Source: Texcoconibacillus texcoconensis
Lineage (GTDB): Bacteria > Bacillota > Bacilli > Bacillales > Salisediminibacteriaceae
Assembly: GCF_014202575.1 (NCBI RefSeq)
Contig: NZ_JACHHB010000008.1
Location: forward strand, 62,001-126,000
Direction of reading: 5' to 3'
DNA: 64,000 nt
The translations under genes and the position numbers were made by a program. Shown piece by piece: positions 1 through 9,035 of the stretch. The stretch's first letter is position 1; each line of letters opens with the position of its first letter. The notes beneath the pieces are model-generated. The model had not been told where the DNA came from and did no database searches. It saw only the letters and a list, made by a program, of their open reading frames with translations.

Positions 1-1983
1 ATGCTTCCAGTCGCGTTGCTTCCGGCAGCGGGTATTCTACTCGCCTTCGGTGACGCGATGCAAAATCCAGACATGATCGCTCGTTTTCCGTTTTTGGATA
101 GTGCGGTTGTGACACTGATTGCTGAAATTATGCAAGCATCTGGTGATATCGTCTTTGGTAACTTAGCGCTCTTGTTTGCTGTTGGGGTTGCGATCGGATT
201 ATCAAACGGTGATGGGGTTGCTGGTTTAGCGGCGATCATTGGTTATTTAATTATGAATGTGACGATGAATGTGATGAGTGGGGTCACACCGGAAATGGTT
301 AGTGACAACCCTGGTTATGTAAATATTCTTGGCGTTGATACGTTAGGAACAGGCGTATTCGGCGGGATTATCGTCGGTCTGATGGCTTCGTATTTGTATA
401 ATAAATACTACAATATTGAATTGCCGTCATACCTTGGATTCTTTGCTGGTAAACGTTTTGTTCCGATTGTCACAGCAGCTTCTGCGATTTTATTAGGGGT
501 TGCGATGAACATTTTTTGGCCTTTTGCACAAGAAGGGCTCAACTCGTTCTCGTACTTTATGACAGAAGCAAACCGTACATTGGCAACATTTATTTTCGGT
601 GTCATTGAACGTGCATTGATACCATTCGGTTTACACCACATTTTCTACTCGCCGTTTTGGTTTGAGTTCGGTCAGTATACAAACGCTGCTGGCGAAGTGA
701 TCCGTGGTGACCAACAGATCTTCTTTAACCAAATTCGTGATGGCGCTGAGGTTACAGCGGGTGCATTTATGACTGGTAAGTTTCCATTTATGATGTTCGG
801 TCTTCCTGCTGCTGCGCTTGCGATTTACCATTGCGCACGCCCTGAAAAGAAAACTGTTGTTGCAGGTATCATGGGTTCTGCGGCGTTAACGTCTTTCTTA
901 ACAGGGATTACAGAACCGATTGAGTTCAGTTTCTTGTTTGTTGCACCATTATTGTTTGCGATTCACACGATTTTCGCTGGTTTATCATTTATGGTGATGC
1001 ACCTATTAGATGTCCAAATTGGGATGACGTTCTCAGGCGGAGTCATCGACTTCTTCCTTTACGGCATCTTGCCAGGTAGAACAGAATGGTGGCTCGTTAT
1101 TCCAGTCGGCCTTGTGTTTGCTGTCATTTACTACTTTGGTTTCCGCTTTGCGATCCAGAAGTTTGACCTTATGACGCCAGGTCGTGAAAAAGACAACAGC
1201 AATGGCGATGCAAGTGGCTCTGAAAATGGAAACGCTGAATTACCATACGAAATTTTGAAAGCTTTTGGTGGAAAAGAAAACTTAACGTATTTAGACGCGT
1301 GCATTACACGTCTTCGTATCTCAGTTGAAGATAAATCACAAGTCGACAAAGAGCGCCTTAAGCAACTTGGTGCCTCTGGCGTCATGGAAATTGACAAAAA
1401 CATCCAAGCGATTTTCGGCCCACGTTCAGAAACGATCAAAGGGCAAATGGAAGATATTATCCAAGGAAAAACGCCTGTACCTGAAGAGGAAGTAGCTGCG
1501 ACTGCTCCAGCTACAGTTGAAAGTGATGTAGAAATCGCGATGCCACTAAACGGTGAAGTAAAACCACTTTCTGAAGTGCCAGATAAAATGTTCTCTGAAA
1601 AAATGATGGGTGATGGTTTTGCGATCGACCCAGCTGACGGTGTGGTTGTCGCTCCTGTTGCTGGTAAAGTCGTAAACTTGTTCTCAACGAACCACGCCAT
1701 CGGTTTACAAACAGAAGAGGGAACAGAAATCTTGATCCACTTCGGTATCGACACCGTCAATTTGAAAGGCGAAGGATTCACCGCTCACGTTGCGCAAGGT
1801 GATGAAGTAACAGTGGGACAACCACTTCTTACGGTTGACCTTGATCGCGTCCGTGAACAAGTCCCAGCTGTTATTACACCAGTGATCTTTACGAACTTGA
1901 GCAGTGACCAATTCGTACAAATTGATAAAGCTGGCGAAACAAAGACAGGCGAAACAGGCCGAATTCATATTTTGAAACGTTAA
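1..1983 (+). CDS. ptsG: PTS glucose-specific EIICBA component (5' end cut off)
   Basis: Membrane permease and phosphotransferase that takes up glucose and releases glucose 6-phosphate. The reading frame is open at the window edge. The first visible residues match a point about 17 residues inside Bacillus PtsG, so the true start lies upstream. Order seen: EIIC membrane domain (about 1-395), a hydrophilic linker, EIIB (about 415-490) with the phosphorylated Cys434 in LDACITRLR, and EIIA (about 520-660) with active His580 in IHFGIDTV and the second conserved His in NHAIG. All three domains look intact. Repeat copy 1 follows at the convergent junction with the TRIC gene. Glucose specificity is inferred from overall resemblance to PtsG; a GlcNAc-type relative is the alternative. 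Confidence 0.93.
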   Translation: MLPVALLPAAGILLAFGDAMQNPDMIARFPFLDSAVVTLIAEIMQASGDIVFGNLALLFAVGVAIGLSNGDGVAGLAAIIGYLIMNVTMNVMSGVTPEMVSDNPGYVNILGVDTLGTGVFGGIIVGLMASYLYNKYYNIELPSYLGFFAGKRFVPIVTAASAILLGVAMNIFWPFAQEGLNSFSYFMTEANRTLATFIFGVIERALIPFGLHHIFYSPFWFEFGQYTNAAGEVIRGDQQIFFNQIRDGAEVTAGAFMTGKFPFMMFGLPAAALAIYHCARPEKKTVVAGIMGSAALTSFLTGITEPIEFSFLFVAPLLFAIHTIFAGLSFMVMHLLDVQIGMTFSGGVIDFFLYGILPGRTEWWLVIPVGLVFAVIYYFGFRFAIQKFDLMTPGREKDNSNGDASGSENGNAELPYEILKAFGGKENLTYLDACITRLRISVEDKSQVDKERLKQLGASGVMEIDKNIQAIFGPRSETIKGQMEDIIQGKTPVPEEEVAATAPATVESDVEIAMPLNGEVKPLSEVPDKMFSEKMMGDGFAIDPADGVVVAPVAGKVVNLFSTNHAIGLQTEEGTEILIHFGIDTVNLKGEGFTAHVAQGDEVTVGQPLLTVDLDRVREQVPAVITPVIFTNLSSDQFVQIDKAGETKTGETGRIHILKR

Positions 1984-2032
1984 GCTTGTCCGCTTAGATA
2001 TGATTTTCCGTGATTTTGCGCGGTGAAGTGCG

Positions 2033-2068
2033 AAAGGGTAGGTGCTACTTCGGTAGCACCTACCCTTT
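2033..2068. repeat. RAYT-type palindromic repeat, copy 1
   Basis: Perfect 16-bp stem AAAGGGTAGGTGCTAC with loop TTCG. It lies between convergent ptsG and the TRIC gene. The TAA stop of the TRIC gene (2067-2069) overlaps its right edge. Confidence 0.97.
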
Positions 2069-2714
2069 ACTCTGTTAAAGCACTTTTTTCATACGGTTCC
2101 TGGTGCTCTTCTTCAATCGACCGGCTGGGAAGCTGCCAACCGTAATAAACCGAACATAGACGAAGTGCGACAATCACAACCACGATCAGTAATACTTCAA
2201 TTGTTCCTGTCAGCCAACCGAGTCCGATGAATAAGCCAGGGATCAACGTCCAAGCGATATAAATTTCTTTTTGCAGAAAAAGCGGTTTCCGACCAGCAAG
2301 AACATCACGAATCATGCCGCCACCTGTACCTGTTAACGCAGCTGCTGCTATACACGCACTAAGTGGATGTCCCATGGAATAGGCATACATTGCGCCTTGC
2401 ACAGAAAATGCGCCAAGACCAATCGCATCGAAGAAAACCCCACGATGAAGGAGCGTCCACCTTAAAATTTTTGGAAACACGAAAGCAATCGTCATAACGA
2501 TAAAAGCAACTGTAAATAATGTTCCTTGGTCCCATAATGCCGAGACCGGTACACCGATTAAAAGGTTTCGCACCGCACCACCACCAAAGGCGGTGATAAA
2601 TCCGAGGATATACACCCCCATCAAATCATACCGCTCCTCCATCGCAACCAAAACACCACTCAAAGCAAAAGCAATCGTTCCAATTACATTTAACAAATCC
2701 CACACCGTGAACAT
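2067..2714 (-). CDS. TRIC cation channel family membrane protein (UPF0126, YvgT-like)
   Basis: Predicted integral membrane protein of 215 residues with about seven hydrophobic segments. It carries the two internally repeated glycine-rich signatures of the TRIC/UPF0126 family: TAFGGGAVRNLL near residue 45 and TGTGGGMIRDVL near residue 130. Family members form potassium- or cation-permeable channels, but the physiological role in bacilli is unclear. The ATG at 2714 has its AAGG directly adjacent, so a GTG at 2705, about 9 nt behind AAGG, is an alternative start and matches where YvgT begins. The last codons (SALTE, stop) come from the flank of repeat copy 1. Confidence 0.87.
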   Translation of the reverse strand: MFTVWDLLNVIGTIAFALSGVLVAMEERYDLMGVYILGFITAFGGGAVRNLLIGVPVSALWDQGTLFTVAFIVMTIAFVFPKILRWTLLHRGVFFDAIGLGAFSVQGAMYAYSMGHPLSACIAAAALTGTGGGMIRDVLAGRKPLFLQKEIYIAWTLIPGLFIGLGWLTGTIEVLLIVVVIVALRLCSVYYGWQLPSRSIEEEHQEPYEKSALTE

Positions 2715-2873
2715 CCTTCTTTCTCTATCATTTGCATGCTCAAAACTAACATTAGTTTATGGCATAGTGAACTTGTTTAGCAAGAAATACACCTTAGTAA
2801 AATAGTCACTATATAATAGAAGAAATTCACTTTGAACAGGCGTTCATTAGACGCTTTATTACGTTGGCGTACG

Positions 2874-2909
2874 AAAGGGTAGGTGCTACCGAAGTAGCAC
2901 CTACCCTTT
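2874..2909. repeat. RAYT-type palindromic repeat, copy 2
   Basis: Perfect 16-bp stem, loop CGAA. It lies upstream of both neighbours in a divergent junction, so it cannot be a terminator for either adjacent gene. TAAAG follows about 10 nt to its right. Confidence 0.97.
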
Positions 2910-3072
2910 ACCAAACTAAAGCACACCAACTTCCCGCCCTCTAAAAAACTTTCCCACTATATAAATAGTATTTACCCTCTCTTATAAAAATTCCACTAAA
3001 GCAACCTTCACACCATTGCTTGTCACAAGCCTTTCACTAAAACGCACTCCGTAAATTCCTTTTTTTTACATA

Positions 3073-3101
3073 GTGACAACATTTTTGTTATAAAGTATAA
3101 T
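3073..3101 (+). promoter_or_regulatory. Sigma-A promoter of the YczE-like gene
   Basis: GTGACA (3073-3078) and TATAAT (3096-3101) are separated by 17 bp, close to the vegetative consensus and about 40 nt ahead of the chosen start codon. Confidence 0.7.
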
Positions 3102-3142
3102 GAAAACTTGGGAAAATAGAATAAAAGTGGGTGAATAACAGC

Positions 3143-3748
3143 ATGAATACGTGGATCTTACGTAGTATTGTATACACCGCAGGTCTGATCATCCTATCAT
3201 TTGGTGTCAGTTTATTAATTACCGCAGACTTAGGTGTTGGTCCTTGGGACGCTTTATTTGTAGGCTTATCTACAACAATTGGTTTGACAGCTGGTAGTTG
3301 GATTTTCATCATTGGCATTATGCTTATTATCATTAATGCATTTTTACTCGAAAGAAAACCTGATCTCCCAGCAGTGGCAACGATTTTTTTACTAGGGTTG
3401 TTACTTGATTTTTGGCTATTGTTCGTTTTTAGTAACGTAACACTTTCATCGTTTTCATTACAGCTCTTTTTACTCTTTAGCGGAGTAATGTTAATGGCCG
3501 TTGGAATTTCTTTATACTTACAAGCAGGCTTTGCCAAAAACCCGATCGATAATTTGATGATTGCATTCCAATACCGTACAGGTAAAAGTCTGAATGTCTC
3601 TAAAACGATACTTGAATTCATTGCTCTTACAGCAGCTTTCATCTTTAGCGGCCCTATCGGCTTAGGAACATTGATCATCGCATTTTCTATCGGCCCGTTA
3701 ATTCAAGTATTTTACCCACCGTTTGAAAAGCGATTTTGTTTTTCTTAA
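3143..3748 (+). CDS. YczE/YitT-like membrane protein
   Basis: Integral membrane protein of about 201 residues with five to six hydrophobic helices. It resembles YczE of Bacillus (DUF161/YitT-related), notably ITADLGVGPWDAL near residue 27 and the AGFAKNPIDNLM stretch near residue 135. The function of the family is not established. I prefer ATG 3143, which has GGGTGA 8 nt upstream, over the in-frame GTG at 3131, which lacks a spaced ribosome site. A recognisable promoter precedes it and a terminator hairpin follows, so it is probably a single-gene unit. Confidence 0.8.
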   Translation: MNTWILRSIVYTAGLIILSFGVSLLITADLGVGPWDALFVGLSTTIGLTAGSWIFIIGIMLIIINAFLLERKPDLPAVATIFLLGLLLDFWLLFVFSNVTLSSFSLQLFLLFSGVMLMAVGISLYLQAGFAKNPIDNLMIAFQYRTGKSLNVSKTILEFIALTAAFIFSGPIGLGTLIIAFSIGPLIQVFYPPFEKRFCFS

Positions 3749-3753
3749 CTTAA

Positions 3754-3787
3754 TGCCACCCGCAACTTTCATAAGAGGCGGGTTTTT
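3754..3787 (+). terminator. Rho-independent terminator of the YczE-like gene
   Basis: Arms ACCCGC and GCGGGT are followed by a short T run, starting a few bases after the stop codon. Confidence 0.7.
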
Positions 3788-3890
3788 CAGCGCATGTGAT
3801 GTTTCCGCTCTCATAGCTAAAGGTTGATCCTTTCGCTTGACTCACTCTTTTACAGAGTACTAAGAACACGTTCACAAGGAGGGAATGAAT

Positions 3891-5300
3891 ATGAGCCCAG
3901 AACAAATTGGCTTCAGTTTTATTGTACTAGGTTTCTTTCTCGTAATCGGAAAATGGCTTCGTGTTTACACACATATATTTCAGAAGTTATTTTTACCTTC
4001 ATCGATCATCGCTGGTATTTTAGCTTTATTATTAGGACCTGAAATTTTCGGCAGTATCGTTGCCTTTTTCTCATCAGAAGAGCATGTCCTATCACAAGGA
4101 TTAATTCCAGAACACATCTTACAAGTTTGGGGAACACTTCCCGGCCTATTTATTAATGTCGTTTTTGCGTCTTTATTTTTAGGGACATCACTCCCCAGCA
4201 TACGAAAAGTATGGATGGTCGGTGGCCCTCAAGTTGCCATGGGACAAATGGTTTCTTGGGGACAATACGTTGTCGGTTTGTTACTTGTCATACTCATTTT
4301 GACGCCTTTCTTTGGGACAAACCCTCTTGCAGGCGCATTGATCGAAATTAGTTTCGTCGGTGGTCACGGAACTGCGGCCGGTTTAGGTGATACCTTCGCC
4401 CAACTCGGTTTCGCAGAAGGTGCCGACCTCGCCGTCGGTTTGGCTACAATCGGTATTTTAAGCGGTGTCATCATCGGGATCATTCTCATTAACTGGGGCG
4501 CACGTTCAGGACGCGCGAAACACGTCGGTGGTGAAGAATCCCTCTCAAGTGAAGGCCGTAACGGAATTGTTGAGTTGGACAACCGTTATGCAGGGTCAGA
4601 AATGACGACACGCCCTGAATCCGTTGACCCACTATCACTTCATTTAGCATACGTCGGAATCGCAATCGGTATTGGTTTCATCCTACTCGAAGGACTCGTT
4701 TTACTCGAACAATACACTTGGGCCGCTTGGACAGATGTAGAAATCATGACTTACATCCCACTCTTCCCACTCGCGATGGTTGGCGGTATCATTACCCAAG
4801 GCCTGTCTGATCGTTACGACCAATTCAAATTAATCGACCGAAAAACGATCAACCGAATTAGTGGCTTTTCATTAGACGTTCTGATCGTCAGCGCACTTGC
4901 GACCATCTCCCTTTCCGTTATCGGTGAGAACATCGTCGCATTCGTATCACTCGCTGTCATCGGTATCGTCTGGAACGTCTTTGCATTTATCGTCCTTGCA
5001 CCGAAAATGATTCCGTCCCACTGGTTCGAACGTGGAATCGGTGACTTCGGACAAGGCACAGGGATTGCCGCAACTGGACTCTTACTCATGAAAGTCGCCG
5101 ACCCAGAAAACCGCACACCCGCACTGGAAGGTTTCGGCTACAAACAAATCCTTTTTGAACCATTCGTCGGCGGTGGTCTCGTTACTGCAATCTCTATGCC
5201 ACTCATCTTCCAATTCGGACCCGTGGCCATGCTCGTGATCACATCAATCATCACCTTGTTTTGGCTACTTTTCGGCATTCTTTACTTTGGAAGAAAATAA
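3891..5300 (+). CDS. Sodium/glutamate symporter, GltS-like (ESS family)
   Basis: Secondary carrier of about 469 residues with 10 to 12 membrane helices. The two half-sites of the ESS fold are visible: GGHGTAAGLGDTFA near residue 153 in the first half and GTGIAATGLLLMKVADP near residue 390 in the second. Family members couple glutamate uptake to Na+. The hydrophilic central loop contains the SGRAKHVGGEES stretch. The start is ATG 3891, 7 nt after AAGGAGGG (3876-3883); the ATG at 3885 is too close. It stands alone and converges on the RAYT gene. Confidence 0.85.
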   Translation: MSPEQIGFSFIVLGFFLVIGKWLRVYTHIFQKLFLPSSIIAGILALLLGPEIFGSIVAFFSSEEHVLSQGLIPEHILQVWGTLPGLFINVVFASLFLGTSLPSIRKVWMVGGPQVAMGQMVSWGQYVVGLLLVILILTPFFGTNPLAGALIEISFVGGHGTAAGLGDTFAQLGFAEGADLAVGLATIGILSGVIIGIILINWGARSGRAKHVGGEESLSSEGRNGIVELDNRYAGSEMTTRPESVDPLSLHLAYVGIAIGIGFILLEGLVLLEQYTWAAWTDVEIMTYIPLFPLAMVGGIITQGLSDRYDQFKLIDRKTINRISGFSLDVLIVSALATISLSVIGENIVAFVSLAVIGIVWNVFAFIVLAPKMIPSHWFERGIGDFGQGTGIAATGLLLMKVADPENRTPALEGFGYKQILFEPFVGGGLVTAISMPLIFQFGPVAMLVITSIITLFWLLFGILYFGRK

Positions 5301-5378
5301 GACAAGCGTATGTTGCTGTCACCCACTTTTCGTTTTCATGTGGAGGTTGGATGCCGCTTTTCCGCTTTAATGCATTGA

Positions 5379-5410
5379 ACGGTAGGTGCTACTTCGGTAG
5401 CACCTACCGT
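5379..5410. repeat. RAYT-type palindromic repeat, copy 3 (left of the RAYT gene)
   Basis: Loop TTCG. The 12-bp core pairs are extended by A-T and a C-G pair where most copies have G-C (ACGG opposite CCGT), a compensatory change. It lies 17 bp past the 3' end of the transposase gene. Confidence 0.96.
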
Positions 5411-5426
5411 TTTTTACTGTACAGTG

Positions 5427-6011
5427 CTAAAGGTTATGCGTACTTTGTTTTCCGCTCACTGCTTGCATAGATAACCAATTCATATAAGCTAATTTTTGTT
5501 CGCGTTCAGTTCCAGGAAAATTCGTTAAGACAGGTGTGGGATCAAGAAATTGTGGCGGTCGTTTCAATGTTTGCGGAGAAAAGTAGTGGACACTACTCCA
5601 CGGGTACCATGTCAAATCACTGACGAGATTCGCTGCGTACGGGTTCGTATGAATATAAGCACTCGTCACAAGCAAACCTTTCGCTGTTTTCACAGCATTA
5701 TCATGGTAACGTTTTTCAAACACATGACCTGTTGAATCATATTTTCGATTGTAATAATCAGCATATCTTTTGTTGAGGTGAAACATAATTTTGGGAATTG
5801 CCTTATATGGGGCACGGAGGAGAAGATGATAGTGATTACTCATCAAACAATAAGCACATAACTCATAAGGGATTTTTTCATGCGCACGAGTGAGTAACTT
5901 GAGAAACTTGTAATAATCGGCTTCTTCATGAAAGATTTCTTTCTTACTATTCCCCCTCGTATTAATATGATAAAAATAATGAGGGACCCATTTTCTTCTT
6001 TGATACGCCAT
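5427..6011 (-). CDS. REP-associated tyrosine transposase (RAYT, Y1/HUH family)
   Basis: Single-stranded DNA nuclease-like protein of 194 residues, related to the IS200/IS605 transposases and to TnpA-REP. Seen: the N-terminal HYFYHINTRGN strand, the HUH metal site His60-Tyr61-His62 in CLMSNHYHLLLRAP, and the helix RYADYYNRKYDSTGHVFEKRYH carrying candidate catalytic tyrosines at 86-87. The HTNP motif follows near 121. These are the RAYT hallmarks, and the length is usual for the shorter members. Start ATG 6011 has AAAGGA 10 nt upstream. The gene sits between repeat copies 3 and 4, the same palindrome present 30 times here. RAYTs are known to bind and cleave REP hairpins that carry a GTAG-type foot, so this protein is the likely cause of the dispersal. 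No insertion-sequence ends or target duplication are visible. Confidence 0.93.
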   Translation of the reverse strand: MAYQRRKWVPHYFYHINTRGNSKKEIFHEEADYYKFLKLLTRAHEKIPYELCAYCLMSNHYHLLLRAPYKAIPKIMFHLNKRYADYYNRKYDSTGHVFEKRYHDNAVKTAKGLLVTSAYIHTNPYAANLVSDLTWYPWSSVHYFSPQTLKRPPQFLDPTPVLTNFPGTEREQKLAYMNWLSMQAVSGKQSTHNL

Positions 6012-6094
6012 GGCGTCACTTCCTTTCTGTTTTCTATAGATTACATTTCGACATCATTTGCCAAAAACCTTCTACATTTTCACTTTATCTTGTT

Positions 6095-6130
6095 AAAGGG
6101 TAGGTGCTACTTCGGTAGCACCTACCCTTT
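6095..6130. repeat. RAYT-type palindromic repeat, copy 4 (right of the RAYT gene)
   Basis: Perfect 16-bp stem, loop TTCG, in the same loop orientation as copy 3. It lies in the divergent junction between the RAYT and AGCS genes. Confidence 0.97.
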
Positions 6131-6257
6131 GACTCACTAAAGCACGAAATCCCCCTACCTTTTTTCCTATTGATTTATAGACATGTATTTGTTAAATTTA
6201 TAGAATATTTTCATTATTAAAAGATATATATAAACTTACCGAAAGGGGTGATGAAAA

Positions 6258-7601
6258 TTGGAAGCAATTGAACATTGGATTGATACGGTTAATGGTGTTG
6301 TATGGGGTTTACCGCTCATTATTTTGCTTGTCGGGACAGGTTTGTACCTAACCGTCCGCTTAATGTTCTTTTCGTTTCAACAGCTACCCTATTCATTGAA
6401 ATTATTGTTCACTAAGCGTGACAACACCGAGAAAGGGGACATTTCTCACTTTCAAGCGCTTATGACCGCGCTCGCCGCAACAGTCGGTACCGGGAACATT
6501 GCCGGGGTCGCCTCGGCTGTCGCTGCTGGCGGTCCAGGTGCTGTATTCTGGATGTGGATCACCGCTTTTGTCGGGATGGCAACGAAATACAGCGAAGCGA
6601 TCCTCGGGGTTAAATACCGTACGGAAAACGCCAAAGGGGAAATGGCTGGCGGTCCGATGTATTACATCGAAAAAGGGCTCGGTATGAAGTGGCTCGCTGT
6701 TATCTTTGCTCTCTTCGCTTCCATTGCTGCCTTCGGGATCGGTAACATGGTCCAGTCTGAAGAAGCCGCAGGTGTTGCTGCTCAAAATTTCGGAATTCCG
6801 ATGTGGGTAACAGGTCTTATTTTAAGTGTTCTCATAGGTTTAGTCATTATTGGTGGGATTAAAAGTATCGGAAAAGTCGTCGGTGCCATTGTACCTGTCA
6901 TGATCATCTTTTATATTCTTGCTGGCCTCACCATTGTCGTCATCAACATTGATATGGTCGGCGCTGCCTTTGCACTCATTTTCACCGACGCCTTCACTGG
7001 CCAAGCTGTCGCAGGTGGTGCCATCGGTGCTGTCATCCAACAAGGAGTCGCCCGTGGTATCTTCTCAAACGAAGCCGGTCTCGGTACAGGTGGGATTGCC
7101 GCAGCTGCTGCGAAAACCGATGTACCTGCGCGTCAAGCGCTCGTGTCGATGACGCAAGTCTTTATTGATACGATCATTGTATGTACGATTACAGGGCTCT
7201 CCCTTGTTATGGGTCGTATGTACCTGGAGGAGTCCGACTCAGCCGCCCAACTAACGTCCGCGGCCTTTGAACAATTCTTGCCTGGCATTGGTGGAGTTAT
7301 CGTAGCAATTGCACTCTTGTTTTTCGTATTTTCGACGATCCTCGGTTGGTCTTACTTCGGGGAAAAATGTATCACGTATTTATTCGGCGAAAAAGCATCG
7401 ATTTATTACCGCTTCGTATTCGTGATCGCCCTCTTTGTCGGTGCAGTTGCCTCGTCTGAAATTGTCTGGGGCTTTGCCGATATCATGAACGGACTTATGG
7501 CGTTTCCAAACTTGATCGCTCTCTTACTTCTATCAGGCGTCGTCGTAAGAGAAACGAACAAGTTTCGAAAACTCCGCCAAGAAGAAAAACTCAAACAATA
7601 A
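6258..7601 (+). CDS. Sodium:alanine/glycine symporter (AGCS family, AlsT-like)
   Basis: Na+-coupled amino-acid carrier of 447 residues with about 11 helices. The family signature is present in the early helices: ALAATVGTGNIAGVASAV near residue 71, GGPGAVFWMW near 91, and GGPMYYIEKGLG near 132, followed by RGIFSNEAGLGT near 268. Substrates of the family are alanine, glycine and in bacilli possibly glutamine. The start is TTG 6258, seven bases after AAAGGGGTG; the ATG at 6251 is out of frame. It is monocistronic, ending at the convergent junction that holds repeat copy 5. Confidence 0.9.
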   Translation: MEAIEHWIDTVNGVVWGLPLIILLVGTGLYLTVRLMFFSFQQLPYSLKLLFTKRDNTEKGDISHFQALMTALAATVGTGNIAGVASAVAAGGPGAVFWMWITAFVGMATKYSEAILGVKYRTENAKGEMAGGPMYYIEKGLGMKWLAVIFALFASIAAFGIGNMVQSEEAAGVAAQNFGIPMWVTGLILSVLIGLVIIGGIKSIGKVVGAIVPVMIIFYILAGLTIVVINIDMVGAAFALIFTDAFTGQAVAGGAIGAVIQQGVARGIFSNEAGLGTGGIAAAAAKTDVPARQALVSMTQVFIDTIIVCTITGLSLVMGRMYLEESDSAAQLTSAAFEQFLPGIGGVIVAIALLFFVFSTILGWSYFGEKCITYLFGEKASIYYRFVFVIALFVGAVASSEIVWGFADIMNGLMAFPNLIALLLLSGVVVRETNKFRKLRQEEKLKQ

Positions 7602-7617
7602 GATCCTTTAGCGAACG

Positions 7618-7653
7618 AAAGGGTAGGTGCTACCGAAGTAGCACCTACCCTTT
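7618..7653. repeat. RAYT-type palindromic repeat, copy 5
   Basis: Perfect 16-bp stem, loop CGAA, convergent junction. Its right edge overlaps the stop codon of the M20 gene (7652-7654). Outer CTTTA and TAAAG arms are clear on both sides. Confidence 0.97.
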
Positions 7654-8962
7654 ACTTTACTAAAGTCTCGAGTGTGCCTTTAAGTGCATGTACACTGAGC
7701 GTGCAATCATTCAAGGAAGACCATTCGAGCGGGTTGTGACTAATACCGTTTTTACTGCGGACAAATAGCATCGCGCTGGGACGATGCGCGCCAACGATCA
7801 TTGCGTCGTGACCAGCTCCGCTTGGCAAAAAGAAGGAAGACCCTTGGGCTTTCTCGACGGCAGCGGCTGCTTTTCTTTGCAAATCATCCGCAATAGGCAT
7901 TGGCGGAATACGGACATTTTCTTTAACTTGCGCGTCGACTTGACGTTCGCGCGAAACTCGGTGAACAAGGTTTGTCACATCGTTGATGAGTTGGTCACGG
8001 GTTTCTATGTGGATGTCACGGATGTCGACGGTGAACGTGACGTTTCCTGGGATGACATTGATCCCATTCGGCTCGACGGACATTTGTCCGACGGTGGCGA
8101 CGGCGCTCTCACTCACTTTGGCAGGAAGGTGCTCGATTTGGTGGATGCATTCGCTAGCGGCGATCAAGGCATCCGCACGGTCGTCCATCGGCGTGTTTCC
8201 AGCGTGACCAGCTTCACCTGTGATCGTCACTTCCATCCAGGCTGGGCCTGCAATGCCTGTGACAACACCGACGGAAAGACCCTCTTTTTCGAGGCGCTTA
8301 CCTTGTTCGATATGGACTTCGACGAAAGTGTCGATTTCATCGAGGTTGCGTTTGGCGGCGAAGTAGCCGTCGACAGTGAGCCCGTCCCGTTCGATGACCG
8401 TTTGAAAGCTGTCACCATTGACATCGGTGTACGCTACGTGTTCTTCACGATCGGCATCCCCGACCATCGCCGCACTTCCGCTAATACCGGATTTGAAGCG
8501 CGATCCTTCTTCGTCGGTGAAGATGACGACTTCATAAGGATTGTCAGGTGTGTAGCCCGTTTCCTTCCACGCTTCGGCGACTTCAAGTGCAGCGAGGACA
8601 CCGAGCGGACCGTCAAAATGGCCACCGTTTGGCACACTATCGACGTGCGAACCTGAGAGAATGGCGGGCGCGTCTGACGTTGCGCCTTCTAGGCGACCGA
8701 AGATGTTGCCTGCACCATCTTCATGGACAGCGAGACCGGCATCTCGCATCCACGTTTTTACGAGCTCTTTGGCTTCCCGTTCTTCGGCGGAAAAGCCCAT
8801 GCGGCTAGATCCGCCATCTTCAGTAAGTCCGATCTTACTCAGTTCAGCGAGTCGGCTGGCGAGTCGTTCGCCGCTAACACCTGAATGGCTTAAGTTTGTG
8901 TCGTAATCATTTGTAAGTTGATTGTAAAATTCCGTTGCGAAATTTGCTGGATTCGTCGTCAT
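7652..8962 (-). CDS. M20-family Zn-dependent amidohydrolase (N-carbamoyl-L-amino-acid hydrolase / allantoate amidohydrolase type)
   Basis: Cytosolic metal-dependent amidohydrolase of 436 residues. Binuclear-metal residues are visible: SGSHVDSVPNGGHFDG (His106, Asp117) and FTDEEGSRF (Glu151-Glu152). The dimerisation/substrate segment GHAGNTPMDDR lies near residue 250 and SGAGHDAM near 380. This is the HyuC/AmaB/AllC family, which removes carbamoyl or ureido groups. The exact substrate cannot be read from sequence, and no hydantoinase or allantoinase gene is adjacent. The final codons, reading TLVK and stop, are made by the flank of repeat copy 5. Confidence 0.87.
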   Translation of the reverse strand: MTTNPANFATEFYNQLTNDYDTNLSHSGVSGERLASRLAELSKIGLTEDGGSSRMGFSAEEREAKELVKTWMRDAGLAVHEDGAGNIFGRLEGATSDAPAILSGSHVDSVPNGGHFDGPLGVLAALEVAEAWKETGYTPDNPYEVVIFTDEEGSRFKSGISGSAAMVGDADREEHVAYTDVNGDSFQTVIERDGLTVDGYFAAKRNLDEIDTFVEVHIEQGKRLEKEGLSVGVVTGIAGPAWMEVTITGEAGHAGNTPMDDRADALIAASECIHQIEHLPAKVSESAVATVGQMSVEPNGINVIPGNVTFTVDIRDIHIETRDQLINDVTNLVHRVSRERQVDAQVKENVRIPPMPIADDLQRKAAAAVEKAQGSSFFLPSGAGHDAMIVGAHRPSAMLFVRSKNGISHNPLEWSSLNDCTLSVHALKGTLETLVK

Positions 8963-9001
8963 GCTGAAGATGCCTCCTTGTTTTTGTGCTGTAGTGTGTT
9001 G

Positions 9002-9035
9002 AAGGGTAGGTGCTACCGAAGTAGCACCTACCCTT
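9002..9035. repeat. RAYT-type palindromic repeat, copy 6
   Basis: 15-bp stem, loop CGAA (TTCG on the transcribed strand). It lies between tandem minus-strand genes and touches the stop codon of the AlaX-type gene at 9035. Confidence 0.97.

Larger units (their letters stand above)
2715..3142. other. Gene-free divergent intergenic region
   Basis: This 428-bp stretch separates the divergent TRIC and YczE-like genes. It holds repeat copy 2 and a good promoter for the YczE-like gene. The rest is AT-rich with no open frame that has a ribosome-binding site. I see nothing else in it. Confidence 0.7.

Noticed and set aside
1131-1781. 216-codon minus-strand open frame inside ptsG
   Set aside because: Shadow of the EIIB-EIIA coding region; Ser/Pro-rich, low-information sequence without a ribosome site.
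5379-6130. The RAYT locus as a complete IS200/IS605 insertion sequence
   Set aside because: The protein has RAYT rather than IS200 spacing, the flanking hairpins are the genome-wide repeat, and no TnpB or defined element ends are visible.
7784-8656. 290-codon plus-strand open frame
   Set aside because: Antisense to the M20 hydrolase gene, which has catalytic motifs and a ribosome site; the antisense frame shows no recognisable protein features.
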